In this document: piece after piece, positions 17,076 to 26,062 of the stretch | Layout of the letters: each line of letters starts with the position of its first letter | Position numbering within the stretch: the first letter of the stretch is position 1 | Assembly: GCF_900129935.1 (NCBI RefSeq) | Contig: NZ_FQXJ01000011.1 | Coordinates: 62,001 to 126,000 of the forward strand | Length of the DNA stretch: 64,000 bases | Reading direction: 5' to 3' | DNA from: Desulfosporosinus lacus DSM 15449 | GTDB lineage: Bacteria; Bacillota; Desulfitobacteriia; Desulfitobacteriales; Desulfitobacteriaceae | The notes under the pieces: generated by a model | What the model was told of the DNA's origin: nothing | Database searches by the model: none | Seen by the model: only the letters and a program-made list of their open reading frames with translations | Translations under genes and position numbers: made by a program

Positions 17076-19079
17076 ATGAGTTTAAGTAAAAAAATTATTA
17101 TCCCCGTGGTTCTCGTCATGGCCGTAGCGGTTTTTCTTCTGGGATACAGCATTCATGGGAGCATCAAGGAAAACCTTTCCGGGTTTTATCAGGAGAATTT
17201 AAACAAAAAAGCAGATGCTTTTCAGTCAGAAACAGACATGATGAAAGAAAAGGCCTTGAATGCAGCAGGCTGGTTTGAAAGTTCCGCCAATCTGCTCCAG
17301 GCCTATCAGGTGGGCGACCGCAAGACGGCTATTGATCTCGGACAATTGGCAATGGAGTCTTTCGGACTGGACTATTTTCTGATTACGGACTTAGAAGGCA
17401 AGGTTTTAGTCAGGGCTCATGAACCGGAGAAATTCGGGGACAGTATTGCCGGTCAAATCAATATTCAGATGGCCCTTCGGGGAGAAAAAAGTGTTGGGAT
17501 CGAAGAAGGAAAAGAAGCCGGGCTTTTTATCCGGGCGGGTTCTCCTCTTAGAAATGCTAACGGTGACATTATCGGAGTTATTTCCACAGGTTATACATTT
17601 GGCAGCGAAGCCTTTGTTGACAGGTTTAAGAAATTGTTTGATTCGGAAATTACTGTTTTCATTGGCGAGAAGAGGGTAATGACTACTTTTCTGGATGAAA
17701 AAGGGGAGCGGATTATTGGAACTAAACTGGAAAACCAGCAAATAACCGAGGATGTGTTAAAGAAAGGACAAATATATTATGGCCAATCCAATATTAGGGG
17801 CACCGACTACAGCGCTGTTTACTCGCCCATTGTTGATGTAGACAATAAAATTGTCGGTATGATGTTCATCGGAGATAATACAGGACTAATCAACAGCCTG
17901 ATTGGGGAAACAACAAAAAGAATAGGGATGGTTTCTGTAGTCTTAGCTGTTTTCCTTATTCTTGCAATGGCTTTGATTGTCAGGAGATTGGTCATCAAGC
18001 CCCTCGCTGGGGTACTGGCTATTCTGAAAGGGGCAGCCGAAGGAAAAGGAGATCTTACCATAAGAGTTCAGGAGCAATCTAAAGACGAACTTGGTGAATT
18101 GGGCAAGTACTTTAACCTGTTTGTAGATGAAATGCAAGGATTGGTTAAAAGTGTTGGGAACTCGACAGGCCAAGTAAGTGCTTTTTCAGAGCAGATGGCG
18201 GCTAATGCTGATCAGACCAGTAAGGCTGCTGAAGAGATTGCCCTAACCATCTCTCGTTTGGCCGAAGGTGCCAATACCCAGGCTTTGTCCGTAAAACAAG
18301 GAACAGATATGATTGAAGCAATCAATAAGGCAATAACAGCGATAAAAAATAGTACCGGACATCTGGCTAAGGTCAGCGGGGAAACCCATAAAACAATGGA
18401 AACAGGATTCCAGGCCATTGCTACCCAATTTGATGCCATGGAAAAAAACAAAAAAGCTTCAACGGGCGTGGTCAATAAAATCAATGCTTTGGCCAATAAA
18501 TCAGATGAAATCGGACAGATTGTCAATGTTATCAACGATATTGCCTCCCGAACCAATCTCTTGGCCTTGAATGCGGCCATTGAGGCGGCCAGAGCAGGGG
18601 AGCAGGGAAAGGGTTTCTCAGTCGTCGCCGAAGAAGTGCGCAAACTGGCGGAAAAGTCCACGGTTGCTACCCGGGAAATTGCCGGTCTGATCCAGGAAAT
18701 TTTGAAAGGGATTTTTGAAACCGAGGAGGAGGTACTGCTGGCTAGCCAAGCCGTGAGCGCTCAGGAATCAGCAGTAAATGAAACACAAGATTCCCTTCGC
18801 GATATCCAAGGAGCCGTCGAGAAGGTTATGACGGAAACGGGCAGCATCTCCTTCGCTGCGCTGGGGCTTGGCCGGGAAGTCAAAAACATGGTACAGACGA
18901 TGAACAGCATTGCTGAAGTAGCGGAAGAGAGCGCTGCTTCTACCCAAGAGGCTTCAGCAGCTACGGAAGAGCAAACCTCCTCGATGGAAGAAATGGCCGT
19001 TAACGCTCTGCAGATGAATGATGCAGCGAAAGATCTTCAAAATATGGTTAAGAAATTTATCATCGTCGGTTATGATTAG
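17076..19079 (+). CDS. Methyl-accepting chemotaxis protein with extracellular Cache domain
   Basis: This 667-residue receptor has TM1 at about 8-28, an extracellular single-Cache-like ligand domain at about 30-275 (with [20 protein letters not shown] and [19 protein letters not shown]), TM2 at about 280-302, a HAMP domain to about 355, and a long MA signalling coiled coil. The conserved hairpin tip reads around [20 protein letters not shown] with [20 protein letters not shown] after it. The C-terminus [11 protein letters not shown] is the usual methylation helix. The start at 17076 has AAGGAG 7 nt upstream; an in-frame ATG at 17055 lacks an SD. Ligand is unknown; receptors with this sCache plan often bind small carboxylates. 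No che genes are nearby. Confidence 0.92.
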   Translation: MSLSKKIIIPVVLVMAVAVFLLGYSIHGSIKENLSGFYQENLNKKADAFQSETDMMKEKALNAAGWFESSANLLQAYQVGDRKTAIDLGQLAMESFGLDYFLITDLEGKVLVRAHEPEKFGDSIAGQINIQMALRGEKSVGIEEGKEAGLFIRAGSPLRNANGDIIGVISTGYTFGSEAFVDRFKKLFDSEITVFIGEKRVMTTFLDEKGERIIGTKLENQQITEDVLKKGQIYYGQSNIRGTDYSAVYSPIVDVDNKIVGMMFIGDNTGLINSLIGETTKRIGMVSVVLAVFLILAMALIVRRLVIKPLAGVLAILKGAAEGKGDLTIRVQEQSKDELGELGKYFNLFVDEMQGLVKSVGNSTGQVSAFSEQMAANADQTSKAAEEIALTISRLAEGANTQALSVKQGTDMIEAINKAITAIKNSTGHLAKVSGETHKTMETGFQAIATQFDAMEKNKKASTGVVNKINALANKSDEIGQIVNVINDIASRTNLLALNAAIEAARAGEQGKGFSVVAEEVRKLAEKSTVATREIAGLIQEILKGIFETEEEVLLASQAVSAQESAVNETQDSLRDIQGAVEKVMTETGSISFAALGLGREVKNMVQTMNSIAEVAEESAASTQEASAATEEQTSSMEEMAVNALQMNDAAKDLQNMVKKFIIVGYD

Positions 19080-19150
19080 AACCCTCCATATTAACACCAG
19101 ACTTTTGCCGAATGCAATAATAGGTAAAAGATCGGAGGGGATCTGATTGA

Positions 19151-19435
19151 ATGAATACCTATAAAACAGCAGAGATTGCACATCGCATCGGAATCCATCC
19201 CAATACAGTGCGGCTTTATGAGGAGGTTGGACTGATACCCAAGCCTCAACGGGAGGCGAACGGCTATCGGGTTTTCACGGATTTCCACATGGAGCAATTC
19301 AAGTTTGCGAGAACTGCCCTAAAAGCCGCTTCACTTGACTTGCGAATCGATAGTGTCTTGCTGCCCGTTATTGTGATGATTGCACTTGCAGTGACATGTA
19401 TTGGTGTTTCTATTCGCTTTTTCAGATGGGAGTAA
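19151..19435 (+). pseudogene. MerR DNA-binding domain fused to the C-terminus of a permease
   Basis: Residues 1-57 are a MerR winged-helix domain (TAEIAHRIGIHPNTVRLYEEVGLIP, then NGYRVF). From about residue 60 the sequence switches to one hydrophobic helix ending FFRWE, the typical C-terminus of ABC-2-type permeases. The fusion stays in frame, so a 94-residue membrane-anchored MerR head could be made. The simplest account is a deletion that removed the rest of the regulator and most of a downstream transporter operon. The SD GGAGGGGATC precedes the ATG. The 245 bp downstream contain only a short unassigned coding-like stretch (about 19450-19546). Confidence 0.75.
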
Positions 19436-19680
19436 TCCAAGCGCGCGCATTTTAATAATGACTTTATTCTCAAAGAAGACACTCTAAAGAACACGTTTTA
19501 TCATCATTTGCGAGCACGTTTAGGGGACGATTTTTTCGAGACATAGGCTAAGAATTTTTAGCGTGGATTACCTGAGAAATGGTGAGTGAGCTGATTTAGC
19601 AATTGTTATGTTAAAGCCAGAAGAAGAGATGGTAGGTCAGGAATGTCATTTAAAAAATAAAGTTTAAGAAACTCCAATTA

Positions 19681-20136
19681 CTATAGTAAATGCATTTTCT
19701 TATCGATAATTCTTAAAGTCAAAGAAACCATGAAGCCATATATTAAGGCAGTAGAAAGTGTTGAATATGCGACGCTTAATGGCATTTTTCTAAATAGAGG
19801 TAGATTAAGTATTGTTCCAAATGTATTGAGTAATAACCAAATAACTAAACTATACCCTAATCCTTTGAGATATAAATAATTGATAGATGTAAACATTATC
19901 ATGTAAGCAAAAATAACTCCAAAGATTATACATACTGCTGCATGGCTAATCATCGAAAGAATTATACCAAAAATTCCTTCTTTAGAATAAACTTGATATG
20001 TAAGTATAATTGTTGCGTAATCGTTGAAAGTTCTATCAGTCCATCCCAATGATTTATATATAATCCCTACAATGTCACAAGTAATACTTGCTATAAATCC
20101 TGCGATACCTCCTGCAACAAGTCTATCTTTTTTCAC
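19681..20136 (-). CDS. Small conserved-type membrane protein of unknown function
   Basis: This protein of about 151 residues has four predicted membrane segments: AGGIAGFIASITCDIVGII near the N-terminus, a segment near 55-80, GLGYSLVIWLLLNTFGTIL near 90-110, and the last before the DKK tail. I place the start at the GTG at 20136 because AAAGGAG lies 8 nt upstream; an ATG at 20157 would put that SD inside the gene. The pattern recalls a family of YqhR-like membrane proteins, but I cannot assign it. It is monocistronic. Confidence 0.6.
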   Translation of the reverse strand: MKKDRLVAGGIAGFIASITCDIVGIIYKSLGWTDRTFNDYATIILTYQVYSKEGIFGIILSMISHAAVCIIFGVIFAYMIMFTSINYLYLKGLGYSLVIWLLLNTFGTILNLPLFRKMPLSVAYSTLSTALIYGFMVSLTLRIIDKKMHLL

Positions 20137-20224
20137 TAATTCATCTCCTTTTAGCACGTTTTGCTTATATAATGTGTAAAGCTCAATCTTTATATGTAAG
20201 CTGTAGACTAGGTTAAAAGAGTAT

Positions 20225-20502
20225 TGGATGAAAATGCTTGCTTCCCTCGACAGTGACGGTAATCCAAATTCGTCACCAGTGACGAATTGACCTACACCCA
20301 GGCGCCCATCCTTCTTGGGATCCCGGAAGAGGAGCGGGATGAGTTTATCGCGGAGGATGATGTCGAGAGCATGACCAAATTGGAATTACAGCAGGCTGTC
20401 AAGGACAGAGAACAGGCCATTCAGGAGAAAAAAGACCTCCTAAAAGACCTGGACTTGAAAAGCAGCGAAATCGCCCAATTAACCATAAGCAAAACAAGAT
20501 GA
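20225..20502 (+). pseudogene. DUF3102 protein fragment, frameshifted
   Basis: The translation from 20287 begins LTYTQAPILLGIPEEERDEF and continues with ESMTKLELQQAVKDRE. This is the central segment of DUF3102 proteins of clostridial plasmids and phage-like elements. The expected upstream segment (SLDSDGNPNSSPVTN) is visible from about 20246 in another frame, so one base has been lost near 20286. The N-terminal half and the coiled-coil C-terminus are absent. It is a mobile-element relic. Confidence 0.7.
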
Positions 20503-20533
20503 GAGGAAAATCACCTCTCATCTTGTTTTGCTT
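20487..20533 (+). terminator. Very long perfect hairpin overlapping the end of the DUF3102 fragment
   Basis: Twenty-bp perfect arms (20487-20506 and 20514-20533) enclose a 7-nt loop. The right arm contains TTGTTTTGCTT. It overlaps the stop codon at 20500-20502 and could also serve the convergent gene at 20562. Confidence 0.8.
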
Positions 20534-20561
20534 ATGCATGCTTCTATTGAAGGTCGAATAA

Positions 20562-20834
20562 TTACAGGTTGACAACCTTAGAACTGGGTGAGTTCATGTC
20601 CGATTTGCGCATAACATGATTTACAACTTTAACGACAGTGGCAGGTGAACTGGTCAGTTTGACCACTCGGAACTCTCTCGATTTTTCACCGTATAACACG
20701 TTTAGGATATCCAAGACCTTTCCTTTGGCGGCAAAGAATGTTGCCTCATCACTAGCACCACGCAGTTCTGGTGCCCATAGCTGCCCAATTTCCTGACCTA
20801 ACTTTAATAGTTCAGAATGGAAATGCCAATACAT
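20562..20834 (-). CDS. Small hypothetical protein
   Basis: This 90-residue soluble protein begins MYWHFHSELLKLGQEIGQLW, with an amphipathic first half, a KVLDILNVLYGEK segment in the middle and a basic C-terminal half (VVKVVNHVMRKSD). The SD (AAGGAGG) is perfect and 6 nt from the ATG, which supports real translation. I recognise no family. The 235 bp between it and the UvrA paralogue's stop carry nothing I can name. Confidence 0.6.
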   Translation of the reverse strand: MYWHFHSELLKLGQEIGQLWAPELRGASDEATFFAAKGKVLDILNVLYGEKSREFRVVKLTSSPATVVKVVNHVMRKSDMNSPSSKVVNL

Positions 20835-21069
20835 AAGAACCTCCTTAATTAGCTCATGTTTTACTCATTCTATCAAAAAAGTGTTAAACCTAAATTATCG
20901 GTTTGTAAAGTGTTCGTAAAACTAAACACACACGATGTTATTATATGTTATCTGAAGGTTTTTGTGAAATATTGCCAGCCTGAATTCAAAAAATTCTATT
21001 TTCAATCTACTTGCTATTGAGACAATTTGTGAATTGGGGCTCGACAGTTGATTACCATAGAAGCCAAGT

Positions 21070-23310
21070 TTAAATGTATTTTCCAGTTATAGACCTATTA
21101 CATTCCTTCAACCCCATCAGGTTCCCGCTATAAAGAATCTCGCCACCTCGGTTTCCACCGTCCGGTCCCATGTCGATAATCCAGTCTGCTCTTCTGATTA
21201 TATCGAGATTATGCTCAATTACAACTACGGTGTTTCCTTTTTTTACAAGCCTGTCAATAATCGATAGAATATTAGTTATGTCTGACATATGAAGCCCTGT
21301 TGTGGGTTCGTCCATAATATAGATGTTGCCTTTTTTGTTTAATTCCTTGGCAAGCTTCAATCGTTGGCACTCGCCACCTGAGAGAGTGTTCAGCGGTTGC
21401 CCCAAGGTCATATATTGAAGCCCCACATCAATGATACTTTTCAGTTTTTTCATGATCTCCTTATGCTCAAAAAACTCATTGGCTTCTGTTATGCTCATTT
21501 CCATAATGTTGACAATGTTTTTGCCCTTGTATTGATAACCTAAAACGTCCTTTTTATAGCGCTTTCCCCCACAATCTTCGCAAACAGTTTTCATGGAATC
21601 CATAAATGAGAGGTCGGTTTCAATAAATCCCGTTCCCCCACAATTAGTGCAACCACCCTCGGAGTTATAGCTGAATAGCCCAGCGCTCACCTTATTTTCA
21701 TCTGCAAATATCTGGCGAATCAAATCCATGATTCCTGTATAGGTGGCTGAATTAGAACGAATGTTAGCACTTACAGCGCTTTGGTCAATCACCACTGCTT
21801 CAGTATATTCTTTTATAAAAACCTCATTGACTATGGTACTCTTACCCGAACCGGCGACACCCGTGACTACCGTAAACAAACCTTTAGGTATCTGCAGGCT
21901 CACGTTTTTTAGATTGTGGATACTGCTTTTCTTAGTTTCATAAAATTCATGGCTAATCCTTGGATTCTCATTAAGTTCAAGCCTTTTTCCTAGAAACTTT
22001 CCTGTCAATGTATCTGCCTGTTTCAAATCCTCAAAATTGCCCTCAAACACGATATTTCCGCCCTGTGAGCCTGCCTTTGGACCGACATCCACAATATGGT
22101 CGGCTATTTTCATAACATCGGGGTCATGTTCAACAACGATGACGGTATTTCCCTTATCTCTGATTTTGAGCAGCAACTCGTTTAGCCTATGTACATCTCT
22201 GGAATGAAGCCCTATGCTTGGTTCATCGAAAATATACATAACGTCCGTTAAACTGCTTGATAAGTGTTTGACCATTTTGACACGCTGTGATTCTCCGCCC
22301 GACAAAGTCGATGTTTCTCTTGTCAGGCTCAGATAATCCAGTCCGATATGAATTAAGTTCTCCAGTCGTTCAATGATGCTCTGCACAATTGGAGCAAATG
22401 TTTTATCCTCTATTTTTTTAAGTATCTCAACTAATTCGTCAATTTGCATAGCGGTCATATCGTAAATGTTATATCCGTGTATTTTCGAGGATAGAGCCAT
22501 TTCGTTATACCTTTTTCCATTACAATCACAACATTTTTGGATGGAAGTAAAGGCTTCAATCTTTTTCTGATTAGCTTGGGACTTTTCCCGATCTGTTTTG
22601 ATGTTTTGGCGAGTGAACCTTTCTATAAGTCCCTCGTAGGTGGAATTCATTTCCCCATCCATGATGTTAATCAAAATTTTTTCGGGTTTTGCGTAAACCA
22701 ATTTATCATACTCTTCTTTAGTATAGTCCTTGATCTTCTTGTCATTGTCGAAGAAGCCGTGATTGGCATACATTTTCCATTGCCAAGTGCCTACACCGAA
22801 CCCCGGAAGTAAAATTGCGCCATCGTTTAATGATTTTTCCCTATTTAACGCCTTATCTATATCCAAGGTCATGATTTGTCCGATGCCTTCGCATGTTTGA
22901 CACATGCCATGTGGGTCATTGAAGGAGAAGTTAAAGGATAGGCCAATATTTGGCTCACCCAATCTGGAAAAAAGCAACCTCAATAAGGAGTTAATGTCTG
23001 TAATTGTACCCAGTGTAGAGCGTGAATTCCCCCCAAGCCGTTTTTGGTCAACGACAATGGCGGTTGATAAGTTAGAGATTGAATCAACGTCTGGTCGTCC
23101 ATACTTCGGAAGAAAGGTACGCACAAAATTACTGAATGTCTCATTTAACTCTCTACCAGCTTCTTGTGCTATCGTATCAAAAACAATCGATGATTTTCCA
23201 GAACCCGAAACTCCAGTAAAAATGGTCAGCTTCCTTTTGGGTATTTTCAAACTGACATTTTTCAGATTGTTTTCTCTAGCACCAAGTATTTCAATAAATT
23301 CGGTTTCCAT
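21070..23310 (-). CDS. UvrA paralogue (UvrA-like ABC ATPase, short form)
   Basis: This 746-residue protein has two ABC-type ATPase modules. Walker A motifs are GVSGSGKSSIVFD near residue 35 and GVAGSGKSTIV near 488. Signature motifs are LSGGESQRVKM and LSGGECQRLKL. Zinc-knuckle cysteines are present (CCDCNGKRY; CTNCGG and CEDCGGKRY). It is about 200 residues shorter than housekeeping UvrA (about 940), as in the UvrA2-like group often found with antibiotic resistance or stress genes, and probably lacks the full UvrB-binding insertion. SD GGAGGAA precedes the ATG. No uvrB or uvrC is adjacent. The neighbourhood of deletion relics suggests an accessory locus. Confidence 0.88.
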   Translation of the reverse strand: METEFIEILGARENNLKNVSLKIPKRKLTIFTGVSGSGKSSIVFDTIAQEAGRELNETFSNFVRTFLPKYGRPDVDSISNLSTAIVVDQKRLGGNSRSTLGTITDINSLLRLLFSRLGEPNIGLSFNFSFNDPHGMCQTCEGIGQIMTLDIDKALNREKSLNDGAILLPGFGVGTWQWKMYANHGFFDNDKKIKDYTKEEYDKLVYAKPEKILINIMDGEMNSTYEGLIERFTRQNIKTDREKSQANQKKIEAFTSIQKCCDCNGKRYNEMALSSKIHGYNIYDMTAMQIDELVEILKKIEDKTFAPIVQSIIERLENLIHIGLDYLSLTRETSTLSGGESQRVKMVKHLSSSLTDVMYIFDEPSIGLHSRDVHRLNELLLKIRDKGNTVIVVEHDPDVMKIADHIVDVGPKAGSQGGNIVFEGNFEDLKQADTLTGKFLGKRLELNENPRISHEFYETKKSSIHNLKNVSLQIPKGLFTVVTGVAGSGKSTIVNEVFIKEYTEAVVIDQSAVSANIRSNSATYTGIMDLIRQIFADENKVSAGLFSYNSEGGCTNCGGTGFIETDLSFMDSMKTVCEDCGGKRYKKDVLGYQYKGKNIVNIMEMSITEANEFFEHKEIMKKLKSIIDVGLQYMTLGQPLNTLSGGECQRLKLAKELNKKGNIYIMDEPTTGLHMSDITNILSIIDRLVKKGNTVVVIEHNLDIIRRADWIIDMGPDGGNRGGEILYSGNLMGLKECNRSITGKYI

Positions 23311-23514
23311 CAGTATTCCTCCATCGTAAAGATATTGCCAATAGCACCAACATCCTTCAGAACGCTGGTGCTCATTTTCATATTCATTTGTAAGCGGTGG
23401 ACTATACTGTAACTCATTTTTACCCTATCTTCAAGTTTTGCAGTGTCGAATGATCAGTTGTATAGCGCCATGAAAAGTCATTCTTTATTATTACGAAAAT
23501 AGGAGGTGGTTTAA

Positions 23515-23628
23515 GTGGAAGAAACTACGAAACTGGCCAAGGGAAAAGCTTATCTTTTTCCGATCATCATTATGATCGAGGTGGGGCGTCATCATCTTTC
23601 TGCCGGCTGGTTTTTTAAAAAGGTTTAA
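23515..23628 (+). pseudogene. 37-codon relic with strong SD, unidentified
   Basis: A GTG at 23515 with AGGAGGTGG upstream opens a frame encoding VEETTKLAKGKAYLFPIII and then a shorter basic stretch ending in TAA. It looks like the first cytoplasmic residues and part of helix 1 of a transporter, joined to unrelated sequence. No family can be assigned. The preceding 200 bp (23311-23514) hold only a hairpin near 23346-23374. Confidence 0.35.
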
Positions 23629-23644
23629 TTATATAAAAAACCTC

Positions 23645-23675
23645 TTGACTTGGAGTTGACTCCAAGTGCTACGCT
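23645..23675 (+). promoter_or_regulatory. MerR-family promoter with 19-bp spacer
   Basis: A -35 TTGACT (23645-23650) and -10 TACGCT (23670-23675) are 19 bp apart, the stretched spacing typical of MerR-activated promoters. A perfect dyad (CTTGGAGT-TG-ACTCCAAG, 23649-23666) lies between them. This pattern is known for AdhR/NmlR-type regulators of aldehyde and thiol stress. No intact merR gene is nearby; the MerR fragment at 19151 is broken. Confidence 0.85.
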
Positions 23676-23732
23676 GTTATTGAAAAGTCTAAAGAGTACT
23701 TTAAGCTAAGCAATACTGAAAGGAGAATTTTT

Positions 23733-23847
23733 ATGAGCAGTAAAATTCTGATTGCCTACTTTTGCCGCGCTGGACGAGAGGGAAAGCGCTTTCTTCTCCC
23801 ACTATGATCCGCAGATGGTAGAGTTTCTCACAGGTCTGGGAAAGTGA
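23733..23847 (+). pseudogene. Flavodoxin start joined to an aldo/keto reductase end
   Basis: The ATG at 23733 has a good SD (AAAGGAG) and encodes MSSKILIAYFCRAG, the start of a small flavodoxin. After about 14 codons the sequence jumps to a different frame encoding LDERESAFFSHYDP and then MVEFLTGLGK, which matches the C-terminus of an aldo/keto reductase (the S/D-H-x-D-P-x-M-V ending). A deletion between the two genes of one operon explains this. The MerR-type promoter and the downstream cupin and RibD-C genes remain. Confidence 0.7.
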
Positions 23848-23901
23848 ACGAGGTGCGTAATATGTCAATCACAGAAAAAGCAAGTAAAGGAGAACAAGAT
23901 A

Positions 23902-24306
23902 ATGAACAATGAAAGAAACGAACTTTTTAAGACGGGCGCTCCGCTGCCCGAAATGTATTCCAAATACTTTATGGGGCAGGCTTATTTGCAGCCGCTGACC
24001 GACAAGGGCGGCCCCATTGCTAATGTGACCTTTGAGCCGGGATGCCGTAATAACTGGCATATCCATCACAAAGGCGGACAGATTTTGCTCTGCACCGAGG
24101 GGCGTGGCTGGTATCAGGCATGGGGAGAGGAACCACAAGAACTGCACCCCGGTGATGTGGTCAACATCCTACCTGAGGTCAAGCACTGGCATGGCGCGGC
24201 AAAAGACAGCTGGTTCGCCCATCTTGCAGTGGAGATTCCTGCCGAAGGTGCTTCCAACGAATGGCTGGAACCGATGGATGATGAAGCTTACGACAAGCTG
24301 AAATGA
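23902..24306 (+). CDS. Cupin-domain protein
   Basis: This 134-residue single-domain beta-barrel protein has cupin motif 1 as NNWHIHHKGGQILLCTEGRGWYQ (written here in pieces: NWHIHH near residue 51, then GGQILLCTEG). Motif 2 is PGDVVNILPEVKHWHGA near 95. Histidines H52, H54 and the later HWHG supply the metal site. This type often accompanies carboxymuconolactone decarboxylase-like and reductase genes in aldehyde-stress operons. The SD is AAAGGAG. It lies downstream of the MerR-type promoter and overlaps the next ORF region by 4 nt. Confidence 0.85.
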   Translation: MNNERNELFKTGAPLPEMYSKYFMGQAYLQPLTDKGGPIANVTFEPGCRNNWHIHHKGGQILLCTEGRGWYQAWGEEPQELHPGDVVNILPEVKHWHGAAKDSWFAHLAVEIPAEGASNEWLEPMDDEAYDKLK

Positions 24307-24320
24307 ACAGGAGGTGTGCC

Positions 24321-25061
24321 ATGGACAGACCGTATATCATATGCCACATGGTGACATCGCTGGACGGAAAGGTAACCGGGGACTTTTTAGGAAGAGATGC
24401 TCACAGCGAACTTATTGAGGACTACTTCAGAATTCACAGGGAATACGGCGCAGACGGCTTTCTCTGCGGCAGGGTGACGATGGAGGGCAGCTTTCCCCAG
24501 CCGCCCGTTCCGCCGACCGTGTATGAAGATCCACCCATTGAGCGGGTGGACTATGTCGCGGAGCGGGCGGCTTTTTACGCGGTTGCCATCGACCCTCGGG
24601 GAAAACTTTGGTGGAGCGGCCGCGCCATTTCAGATCCGGACGACGGCTATAATGGCGCACATATCATCGAAGTGCTGACCCAAAACGTTTCCGACGCTTT
24701 TCTGGCGCATTTGCAGGCCAAAGGTATTTCTTATCTCTTTGGGGGAATAACCGAGCTGAACCTCGCCCTTGTCGCCCAAAAGCTTAAGCAGCTCTTCGGC
24801 ATTGAAAAGCTGCTGCTGGAGGGCGGCGGCATTGTGAATGGTTCCTTTCTGCAAGAAGGTCTGATCGACGAAATCAGTCTTGTAGTCATACCCGAAGCTG
24901 AGTACTCGGTAAAGTCAGTTTCGCTTTTCGAAACAGGAAAATATCAAACCGACAATGCGACGATGGCAGCTTCCTTTCGGCTGAAAGAAGCAAAAAGACT
25001 AAACGATGACGGCCTGTGGCTTACCCATCAAAAACAGTGCATACCGGCTACCAAAGAATAA
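24321..25061 (+). CDS. RibD C-terminal/dihydrofolate-reductase-like protein
   Basis: This 246-residue protein has the fold of the reductase half of RibD and of bacterial DHFR-like proteins. It starts PYIICHMVTSLDGKVTGDFLG, has a GADGFLCGRVTMEGSF segment near 45 and a LLLEGGGIVNGSFL motif near 165. The TSLDGK and GGGIVNGS motifs bind NADPH in the family. There is no deaminase domain, so it is a stand-alone reductase, not a riboflavin enzyme by itself. I place the start at ATG 24321 because AGGAGGTG lies 6 nt upstream; an ATG at 24303 also exists. Its substrate is unknown; it belongs to the MerR-promoter unit. Confidence 0.85.
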   Translation: MDRPYIICHMVTSLDGKVTGDFLGRDAHSELIEDYFRIHREYGADGFLCGRVTMEGSFPQPPVPPTVYEDPPIERVDYVAERAAFYAVAIDPRGKLWWSGRAISDPDDGYNGAHIIEVLTQNVSDAFLAHLQAKGISYLFGGITELNLALVAQKLKQLFGIEKLLLEGGGIVNGSFLQEGLIDEISLVVIPEAEYSVKSVSLFETGKYQTDNATMAASFRLKEAKRLNDDGLWLTHQKQCIPATKE

Positions 25062-25082
25062 AAAGAGGTTACGATCATGCCT

Positions 25083-25725
25083 ATATCCTCCTGCTGATAA
25101 AAAGTTCTTTTTGGGTAAAAGCATCGGCGAGAAAATCAAGCTGGTTAACAGCGTCAAGGACTTCCTTGATAAAGCAAAAGCCACCGGTACAGTAAATGCC
25201 GGACTCCTGTTTGCCTTGCACCATGACCTGGTGCAGATGACATATAAGGTGCTTAGAAGCTGGGAGATAAAGGCCAGCGCCCTGTTTGGGAGCGAAAATG
25301 CCCGCCAGCTCTATCGTAACGCCTCCAATTCCATATTTGACCTGCTTAAATGGATTAATCAGTTTAGTGGGCAAGCCATTGAGCTTATCCGGGAAAGAAG
25401 CCGTGGCGAAACCCTAGCTGACAAGGTTAAAGCTTACATCGCCGAGCATTACAGCGAGAATATTAGCCGTCAGGAATTGGCCAATCTGCTGTTCGTCAAC
25501 TCAGATTACCTTTCCCGTATCTTCAATAAGGAAGCCGGGATGCCGATTCCCGATTATATAACCCAAGTGCGCATAGAGGAAGCCAAACGCTTGCTGCACA
25601 CTAACGCCTCAGTCAGCGATATTGCAATCCGTGTCGGCGTCGATAACTTTTCCTATTTCTCAACCGTGTTCAAAAAATATACCGGAATGACACCGATGGA
25701 GTACCGCAGGGAAAACGGCAGCTGA
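25083..25725 (+). pseudogene. Truncated AraC/YesN-type response regulator
   Basis: The frame encodes the linker and C-terminal AraC HTH pair of a YesN-like regulator (LADKVKAYIAEHYSENISRQEL, then FVNSDYLSRIFNKEAGMP and FKKYTGMTPMEYRRENGS). The N-terminal receiver domain is missing. The first codons run out of frame with an ATG at 25078 that stops after six residues, so no proper start survives. A deletion fused the region after the RibD-C gene to this fragment. An intact HTH could be translated only from an internal start. The 335 bp from 25726 to 26062 hold a terminator and nothing else I recognise. Confidence 0.75.
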
Positions 25726-25931
25726 CTCGCAGCTACTGTAATTCTATCATTCAGCGGGGGGAAGAGCTTTCAATTTTACGGAGGTTTTTTTTGAAATACT
25801 GACATTGCCAAGAATAACATAACACATAGAGTTTACTCCAGGTCAATCATTTCTTTGTTGAATTTTCCTTTGCCTACGGAATTGAATAGCGGATCACGTA
25901 TTACTCTGTTGAGCTAATATGCTTTATTGAG

Positions 25932-25960
25932 TTGCCCTATAACGGGCAAGTTTTTTGTTT
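25932..25960 (+). terminator. Rho-independent terminator
   Basis: Stem TTGCCC (25932-25937) with GGGCAA (25944-25949) and a 6-nt loop are followed by GTTTTTTGTTT. Confidence 0.8.
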
Positions 25961-26062
25961 AGTCGCAGAAAGTCAGAAAATCAAAAAACTCTATCAGCAT
26001 TTTGAAAGCACTTTCCCAGTGCAATGCCTATACTAATAAAGGGAGGCAAGAATGCTCAATAA

